Below, piece by piece: positions 31,318 through 36,105 of a stretch of 36,105 bases of DNA (positions within the stretch are counted from its first letter, which is position 1; the number at the start of each line of letters is the position of its first letter). The DNA is taken from assembly GCA_050246435.1 (NCBI GenBank), contig JBFWWB010000013.1, positions 1 to 36,105 on the forward strand. The letters run 5' to 3'. The stretch comes from JAKFWI01 sp050246435 (GTDB taxonomy: Bacteria; Pseudomonadota; Alphaproteobacteria; Caulobacterales; Aquidulcibacteraceae). The position numbers and the translations under genes are program-made. The notes beneath the pieces are model-generated. The model saw only the letters and a list, made by a program, of their open reading frames with translations. It searched no databases and was not told where the DNA came from.

Positions 31318-31941
31318 ATGCTAGGCAAATTCTTACCCAATATCCGGGCCGTCTCGTGGACGGCCCTCGCGGTCGGTGCGGCTTTCGTAGCCTATTGGGG
31401 CTTCGCCGTCGTCCACACCGACCAGACCACGTTCTGGCAGGTCGTTTTCCGCTGGCTGCACGTGCTGTCGGGCATCATGTGGATCGGCCACCTCTATTAT
31501 TTCAATTTCACGCAAGTGCCGAACGCGCCGAAAATCCCGGCCGAACACCGCGGCCCGGCGATCGCCAAGGTAATCGCGCCGGCGGCCCTCTTCTGGTTCC
31601 GCTGGGGCGCGGTGGCGACACTCGTGACGGGGTTAATCCTGGCGCAGATCAACGGCTATCTGGTGCAAGCGCTTGCGCTGGGGGCTACGGAAGAGTTCAG
31701 CGTCCCGAAGAACATCCTGATCGGCATCGGCATGTGGCTGGCGATCATCATGTTCATCAACGTTTGGGCGGTGATCTGGCCGAACCAGCAGAAGGCGCTT
31801 GGCATCGGCGAAGAGAACGCCAAGCTGCCCCAAGAGGCGAAGGACAAGGCGGCGCGAACGGCGATGCTGTTCTCCCGCACGAATACTTTCCTCTCGGTCC
31901 CGATGCTGGTTGCGATGACAGGAGCGCAAACCTTCGGGTGA
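31318..31941 (+). CDS. PuuD/Urate_ox_N-type (DUF989) membrane protein without cytochrome domain
   Basis: This 207-residue membrane protein has about four TM helices. The signature VVFRWLHVLSGIMWIGHLYY, then FNFTQVPNAP, is that of the membrane domain of PuuD-like urate hydroxylases. It continues with ALFWFRWGAVATLVTGLIL and IGIGMWLAIIMFINVWAVIW, and PNQQKALGI matches the family. The usual C-terminal cytochrome c domain (CxxCH) is missing, so the name 'urate hydroxylase' is not justified. His residues in TM1-2 could bind haem. It follows secF and overlaps nothing; the NDUFAF6-like gene starts 6 bp after its stop, so the two are probably cotranscribed. Confidence 0.85.
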   Translation: MLGKFLPNIRAVSWTALAVGAAFVAYWGFAVVHTDQTTFWQVVFRWLHVLSGIMWIGHLYYFNFTQVPNAPKIPAEHRGPAIAKVIAPAALFWFRWGAVATLVTGLILAQINGYLVQALALGATEEFSVPKNILIGIGMWLAIIMFINVWAVIWPNQQKALGIGEENAKLPQEAKDKAARTAMLFSRTNTFLSVPMLVAMTGAQTFG

Positions 31942-31947
31942 GGCGGA

Positions 31948-32961
31948 ATGAACGAGGCGGACACGGACCTGGCCGCGACATCGGGCGAACAATCGCCCGA
32001 ACCTGAAGTGGGCGCGCCGGCGGAAACGCCGGCCGCCGACGCTGGCGAACCTGCGCCGGAAGCGCTGACCGCCGTGCCGCCGGTCACCCCGATCCCGCCC
32101 CGTAAAAGGCCGTTCGACGCTCTGCGCGCGCTGGATGCGCCGGTCAGGGCGAGCGATGAAGACCGCTGGCTGGCGAGCCGCTTCGCGCCGAAACGGGCGC
32201 GCGGGCGGCTCGTCGGGCTTTATGCGCTGAACAGCGAGATCGCGGCGATCCCCGCCAAGGTGCGTGAGCCGCGCCTAGGCGACATCCGCCTGCAATGGTG
32301 GCGCGATGCGCTGGAAGGCGTGTTCGACCGCGGCGAGACGGCGGGCCATCCCGTGCTGGAGGCGATCGCCGAGGCCATCACGGCGCGGGCGCTGCCGCGT
32401 GAAGCGTTTGATGCGCTGCTGGCTGCACGGGTGTGCGATCTGGCGTCAGCGCCATTTGAAACTTGGACGGATCTGGAATCCTATCTCGACGCCACGGCGG
32501 GGTGCGTGATGCGCCTGGCGGCGCAAATCTGCGTCGAGCCTGCGCATTTCACGCCCGCCTTTGATCAGGCGCTGCACCATGCCGCGCGCGCGTGGGGCTA
32601 TATGGGATTGCTGCGTGCGGCGCCCGCCTGGGCCGCGCAAGGGCGCACCTTCTATCCGGGAACGCTGCGGGAGAATCTGGGGCTGGGCGTGACGCTCACC
32701 GGCGCGGAGGTGGAGATTTCGGCGGTGAGCTTCGCCGCGCATGCCGTGCTCGACCGCGCGATCGGCGCGCAGAACCAGATTGCGCGCTTCCGCCACGCGA
32801 TCCCGAAGGAAGCGTTCCCAGCGATCGGATACGCCACGCTGACGCCGCTTTACGTCCGCGCGTTCGAGCAGACAGAATTGGGCCGCCAGCAGATGGCGCC
32901 GCCCTCGCTGCTGCGCCGGCAATGGCGGCTGGTGACGGCGGGGGCGCTCGGCGCGCTGTAA
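31948..32961 (+). CDS. Squalene/phytoene-synthase-family protein, NDUFAF6-like
   Basis: This 337-residue protein has an acidic, Pro/Ala-rich N-terminal tail (to about residue 50). The trans-isoprenyl synthase fold follows: DEDRWLASRFAPKRARGRLV, LYALNSEIAAIP, RLGDIRLQWWRDALEGVF, HPVLEAIAEAI, and the later AWGYMGLLRAAP and ENLGL. The first Asp-rich motif (DxxxD) of real synthases is replaced by LNSEI, and the second has no clear DxxxD. With LQWWRDAL this matches the NDUFAF6-like group linked to respiratory complex I assembly. Catalysis is therefore doubtful. It abuts trmFO tail to tail. Confidence 0.85.
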   Translation: MNEADTDLAATSGEQSPEPEVGAPAETPAADAGEPAPEALTAVPPVTPIPPRKRPFDALRALDAPVRASDEDRWLASRFAPKRARGRLVGLYALNSEIAAIPAKVREPRLGDIRLQWWRDALEGVFDRGETAGHPVLEAIAEAITARALPREAFDALLAARVCDLASAPFETWTDLESYLDATAGCVMRLAAQICVEPAHFTPAFDQALHHAARAWGYMGLLRAAPAWAAQGRTFYPGTLRENLGLGVTLTGAEVEISAVSFAAHAVLDRAIGAQNQIARFRHAIPKEAFPAIGYATLTPLYVRAFEQTELGRQQMAPPSLLRRQWRLVTAGALGAL

Positions 32962-34326
32962 TTATTCCGCCGCGGCGCGCGCAGCGCCGCCCAGCCACTC
33001 CGCCAGATCGGCGCGGGCCCGCGCCGCAATCGCGGCCTTGCGCAACCGTGCGCGATCTTTGCCGCGCGCCTGGGGCTGCTCGATTGGCGGGAAGAGGCCG
33101 AAATTGATGTTCATCGGCTGAAACGAACCTCCCTCGAGGTGCCCGCCCGTGACATGCGCCAGCAGCGCGCCGAGCGCCGTGGTTTGGGGCGGTGCGCTGG
33201 GCGTCAACCCCAGGGCCTCCGCCGCGGCGAAACGCCCGGCCAGCAGCCCGCTCGCGGCGCTTTCCACATAGCCCTCTACGCCCGTCACCTGGCCGGCGAA
33301 GCGCACGTTCGGCTTGGCCTTCAGCCGCAACGTAGCGTCCAGCACGCGCGGCGCATTGAGGAAGGTGTTGCGGTGCACGCCCCCCAGGCGCGCGAACACG
33401 GCGTTTTCGAGCCCCGGGATCGTGCGGAAGATTTCCGCCTGCGCGCCGTGCTTCAACTTCGTCTGGAAGCCGACGAGATTGTAGAGCGTGCCCAGCGCAT
33501 TATCCTGGCGCAGCTGAACGACGGCGTAGGGCCGCTTGCCGGTGCGCGGATCGCGCAAGCCCACCGGCTTCATCGGCCCGAAGCGCAGCGTTTCTTGTCC
33601 GCGTTCGGCCATCACCTCGATCGGCAGGCATCCTTCGAAATAAGGCGTGTCGCGTTCCCAGTCGCGGAACTCGGCCTTTTCCCCGGCAAGCAGCGCCGCG
33701 ACGAACGCCTCATACTGCGCCTTGTCGAGCGGGCAGTTGATGTAAGCCGCCGCATCGCCGCCGGGGCCTTCCTTGTCGTAGCGCGACTGCCGCCAGGCCT
33801 GCGCCATGTCGATCGTTTCGGCATGCACGATGGGCGCGATCGCATCGAAGAAAGCCAGCGCGCCCTCGCCGGTCACACTGGCGATAGAGGCGGCGAGCGC
33901 CGGCGCGGTGAGCGGGCCGGTGGCGATGATGGCGGGGCCAGCGAGGGCGGAAACATCCTCGACCGTTCCGCGTGCGATCTCGATCAGCGGATGGCGCTCC
34001 AGCTCGGCGCTGACGCGTGCGGAAAACGCGTCGCGGTCCACCGCAAGGGCGGAGCCGGCGGGCACGCGTGCGGCGTCCCCCGCGGCCATGACCAGCGAGC
34101 CGGCGGCGCGCAGTTCGGCGTGCAGCAGGCCCACGGCGTTGGCCTCGGCATCGTCGCTGCGGAAGGAGTTGGAGCATACGAGCTCGGCGAAGCCGCCGGT
34201 CTTGTGCGCCGGCGTCATCGCGTGCGGCCGCATCTCGACAAGGCGCACGCGCACGCCCGCATTGGCGAGCGCCCAAGCCGCCTCCGAGCCCGCAAGCCCG
34301 CCGCCTACCACCAGAACCGGTTGCAT
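32962..34326 (-). CDS. trmFO: Methylenetetrahydrofolate--tRNA-(uracil-5-)-methyltransferase TrmFO
   Basis: This 454-residue FAD enzyme makes m5U54 in the T-loop of tRNA with methylenetetrahydrofolate as carbon donor. The N-terminal dinucleotide fold is VLVVGGGLAGSEAAWALANA, followed by LVEMRPHAMTPAHKTGGFAE and LVCSNSFRSDDAEANAVGLL, both highly typical of TrmFO. Later motifs are IATGPLTAPAL, YINCPLDKAQYEAFV, FEGCLPIEVMAERGQETLRF and the C-terminal NINFGLFPP. The ATG at 34326 fits the family start; 32 upstream codons are rejected. Its stop abuts that of the convergent NDUFAF6-like gene with no spacer. Confidence 0.96.
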   Translation of the reverse strand: MQPVLVVGGGLAGSEAAWALANAGVRVRLVEMRPHAMTPAHKTGGFAELVCSNSFRSDDAEANAVGLLHAELRAAGSLVMAAGDAARVPAGSALAVDRDAFSARVSAELERHPLIEIARGTVEDVSALAGPAIIATGPLTAPALAASIASVTGEGALAFFDAIAPIVHAETIDMAQAWRQSRYDKEGPGGDAAAYINCPLDKAQYEAFVAALLAGEKAEFRDWERDTPYFEGCLPIEVMAERGQETLRFGPMKPVGLRDPRTGKRPYAVVQLRQDNALGTLYNLVGFQTKLKHGAQAEIFRTIPGLENAVFARLGGVHRNTFLNAPRVLDATLRLKAKPNVRFAGQVTGVEGYVESAASGLLAGRFAAAEALGLTPSAPPQTTALGALLAHVTGGHLEGGSFQPMNINFGLFPPIEQPQARGKDRARLRKAAIAARARADLAEWLGGAARAAAE

Positions 34327-34406
34327 GGGCGCGACCTTAGCTCCCGCGTGCGCCGGCGCAATGGGCGGTGTAAGCAGGGCGATCGAGGCTGGAGGCGGCG
34401 GAACAG

Positions 34407-35285
34407 ATGGCGGCGTTTTCAACGAGCGACGCGGCGTTCGAGGGATTCCGCGTCATCAGCAGCAAGCCGAAAGCGTATCTGGCCTGGGCGGGACTGTTTT
34501 TCGTGGTGAGCGCGCTCGCCGCTGCAGCGTTCGTGCATGTCGCAGGCGACGACTTCATGACCTTGCAGGCGATCTCCGCCGAGGAAGAGCCCGATCTGGC
34601 CCGCCACGCCGCACTGTTCGAACGCATGGCGCCGGTTCTGGTCGTGATGATGGCGGCGGGGATGGCGGCCTACGCCGTCATCGCAACAGCGATTTTACGC
34701 GCGACGCTGCGCCCTGCTGAGCGCGAGCCGTTTCATCTGGCGCTGGGCGCCACGGAGCTGCGCCAGTTCGGCGTGACGGCGTTGCTCAATTTCGCGCTCT
34801 TCCTCGTTGTGTTCGCCACGGTGGTCGTTTCTTCCGCGCTGGCTACCGCGAATGTGATGCTGGGTTTGGCCGCGCAGCTCGCCGGCGTTGGGTTCGTCGG
34901 TTACGTGATGGCGCGGCTTTCGTTGGCGCTGCCGGCATCGTTCTCCGCGGGGCGCATTGTGGGGCTGTTCAGCGCCTGGAGGCTCTCGTCGAAGGCGGGT
35001 TGGTCCTTGTTTGGAGCGTATGTGCTTGCCGGCGCGCTGACGGTGGTGATTGCGATCGTTGCGCTGATCGCCGTGATGGCGGCGTTTGCCGGCGGGCTCG
35101 ATCCGGAAACGTTGCGCGGCCTGATGGAGCCCGACACCAGCGGTTTGGCGACGTATTTCACACCCTACCGTTGGGTGGTGCAGGCGGTTTCCGCCCTGCT
35201 GTGGTCATTCGCTTACGTCATGATCGTAGGCGCGAGCGCTCACGCTTACAGGGCCATCGCGCTGGAGCGTGGGGAGCATCCTTGA
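34407..35285 (+). CDS. Polytopic inner-membrane protein of unknown function
   Basis: This 292-residue protein has about six hydrophobic segments: residues about 26-44, 77-95, 119-141, 144-163, 195-222 and 260-278. The N-terminal part reads AFEGFRVISSKPKAYLAWAG and the C-terminal end is charged. The pattern is like uncharacterised alphaproteobacterial membrane proteins, but no catalytic motif is visible. The start has GGAGG about 12 bases upstream. It is divergent from trmFO across 80 bp and followed by the 2OG oxygenase after 31 bp, so the two could be cotranscribed. Confidence 0.8.
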   Translation: MAAFSTSDAAFEGFRVISSKPKAYLAWAGLFFVVSALAAAAFVHVAGDDFMTLQAISAEEEPDLARHAALFERMAPVLVVMMAAGMAAYAVIATAILRATLRPAEREPFHLALGATELRQFGVTALLNFALFLVVFATVVVSSALATANVMLGLAAQLAGVGFVGYVMARLSLALPASFSAGRIVGLFSAWRLSSKAGWSLFGAYVLAGALTVVIAIVALIAVMAAFAGGLDPETLRGLMEPDTSGLATYFTPYRWVVQAVSALLWSFAYVMIVGASAHAYRAIALERGEHP

Positions 35286-35316
35286 AGGGGGGCTGCGGCG
35301 CTGTTAGGGGAAAACC

Positions 35317-35973
35317 ATGCTGACAGTCCAGGCCCGCCTCTCCATCGTCGACCTCGCGGGCCTCGAAGGCGCTGCGGCGACGAGCGATCCGTTCCCGCTG
35401 TTTCACGGCCAGGGCGCCGTGCGCCCGGAAATGGTCGCGCGCCTGCATGCGGAATTCCCCCATCTCGATGTCGTCGGATTCCTGACGGTGAAGGCCGATG
35501 AGCTGACGGGCGTCTATCGCCAGCTGCTGGAAGAGCTGGAGAGCCCGGAAGTCACCGAGGCGGTTTCGCGCAAGCTCGGCAAGGATCTGCATCCCTATCC
35601 GCGCCTGACGCAGATCATGAAGCACAGCCATAAGCGCTACGGCCGCATCCACACCGATGGCGAGGCCAAGATCGCCACGATGCTGCTGTATCTGAACGAG
35701 GCTTGGCCGAAGGACGGCGAGGGGCAGATCCGCGCGTTCCGCTCGAACAAGGGGTTCAGCGATTACGCGGTCGAAGTTCCCCCGCTCATGGGCAACGTGT
35801 TCGGCTTCCTGCGCGGGGAGAAATCCTGGCACGGTCACACCCCCTTCGAGGGCGAGCGCCGCGCCATCCAGCTCACCTGGGTGCAGAGCGAACACGACGT
35901 CGAGCGCAAGCACGACCGAAACCGCACCGCCCAATTCCTCAAACGCATCTTCGAGCGGCGCAAGGCGGACTGA
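35317..35973 (+). CDS. 2-oxoglutarate/Fe(II)-dependent oxygenase family protein
   Basis: This 218-residue protein has the iron-binding HxD of the double-stranded beta-helix fold at H112-T-D114 (YGRIHTDGEAK). The distal His is in KSWHGH (H172 or H174), and the oxoglutarate-binding Arg is in FEGERRAIQLTW (R181/R182). Between them are TMLLYLNEAWP and VPPLMGNVFGFLRG, usual for the family. The substrate is unknown; relatives hydroxylate small molecules or protein residues. The ATG at 35317 follows GGGGAAAACC. A lipoprotein gene begins 1 bp after its stop. Confidence 0.88.
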   Translation: MLTVQARLSIVDLAGLEGAAATSDPFPLFHGQGAVRPEMVARLHAEFPHLDVVGFLTVKADELTGVYRQLLEELESPEVTEAVSRKLGKDLHPYPRLTQIMKHSHKRYGRIHTDGEAKIATMLLYLNEAWPKDGEGQIRAFRSNKGFSDYAVEVPPLMGNVFGFLRGEKSWHGHTPFEGERRAIQLTWVQSEHDVERKHDRNRTAQFLKRIFERRKAD

Positions 35974-35974
35974 A

Positions 35975-36105
35975 ATGCTCCGGCTACGGACGATGATCGC
36001 CGCGGCGGCGCTCGCGGCCTGCAGCCCGCCGCCTCAGGCGCCGTCCTCCGCGCCGCCCGCGCCCGAGGCGGGCGTGAAGATGCCCGCCCCCGCGACGGAC
36101 GCCTG
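35975..36105 (+). CDS. Lipoprotein, N-terminal part only
   Basis: The 43 visible residues begin MLRLRTMIAAAALAACSPPP, a lipoprotein signal peptide with lipobox LAAC (Cys at residue 16). A Pro/Ala-rich linker follows, as is common just after the lipid anchor. The frame remains open at the window edge. The start codon is 1 bp after the 2OG oxygenase stop, so the two are likely cotranscribed. The mature domain lies outside the window, so no function can be given. Confidence 0.7.
   Translation, partial: MLRLRTMIAAAALAACSPPPQAPSSAPPAPEAGVKMPAPATDA

Noticed and set aside
33139..34509. 456-codon plus-strand frame opposite trmFO
   Set aside because: TrmFO is certain; this frame is its complement and has Arg/Gly/His-biased shadow composition.
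1..36105. CRISPR arrays, tRNA/rRNA genes, IS elements or prophage
   Set aside because: No regularly spaced repeats, no tRNA-like cloverleaf with conserved T-loop, and no transposase, integrase or phage structural motif were seen in any frame.

Overview
The window is strongly GC-rich chromosomal DNA, with G or C at most third codon positions and almost no non-coding space. The gene content points to an aerobic alphaproteobacterium. Clues are the surE-pcm pair, a DUF815 ATPase beside yajC-secD-secF, an NDUFAF6-like phytoene-synthase-family protein, folate-dependent trmFO, opgH, cytochrome c' with b561, and AidB-like and TesB-like acyl-CoA enzymes. The local order resembles Caulobacterales/Hyphomonadaceae-type genomes, but that is inference. 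I see no rRNA, tRNA, IS element, phage gene or CRISPR array.

Region 1 (1-8.0 kb) is catabolic: a truncated MFS transporter, an NTF2-like protein, a Rieske ring-hydroxylating oxygenase alpha subunit, an enoyl-CoA hydratase, an alpha/beta-hydrolase of the meta-cleavage-product hydrolase type, the oxygenase beta subunit, an SPFH protein and an AidB-like acyl-CoA dehydrogenase. The set suggests oxidation of an aromatic or alicyclic compound followed by CoA-type degradation. The alpha and beta subunits lie on opposite strands. The hydrolase has lost both its nucleophile Ser and its catalytic His.

Region 2 (8.2-15.2 kb) is a signalling island: a LuxR-type response regulator, a hybrid histidine kinase broken by a deletion and frameshift, two stand-alone receivers, and an operon of EF-hand lipoprotein, OmpR-type regulator and histidine kinase joined by GTGA overlaps. 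A second, five-loop EF-hand protein is divergent from this operon across a promoter region with tandem TTGT repeats. This looks like a calcium-linked two-component module.

Region 3 (15.2-25.3 kb) is mixed metabolism and envelope: a GlcD-like FAD oxidase, a DUF1428 protein, a small EF-hand protein, a cytochrome c'/b561 pair, an FMN alpha-hydroxyacid dehydrogenase, a small membrane protein, a TesB thioesterase, two secreted low-complexity proteins, an SDR and the OpgH glucosyltransferase.

Region 4 (25.4-36.1 kb) is housekeeping: surE, a small membrane ORF, pcm, a DUF815 ATPase, yajC-secD-secF, a PuuD-type membrane domain, an NDUFAF6-like protein, trmFO, a polytopic membrane protein, a 2OG-Fe(II) oxygenase and the start of a lipoprotein. 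Genes in this part are tightly packed, with several abutting or overlapping ends.

The best leads are the triad-less hydrolase, the EF-hand/two-component module with its candidate operator, the damaged hybrid kinase, and the mutually exclusive hairpins just upstream of the PuuD-like gene.
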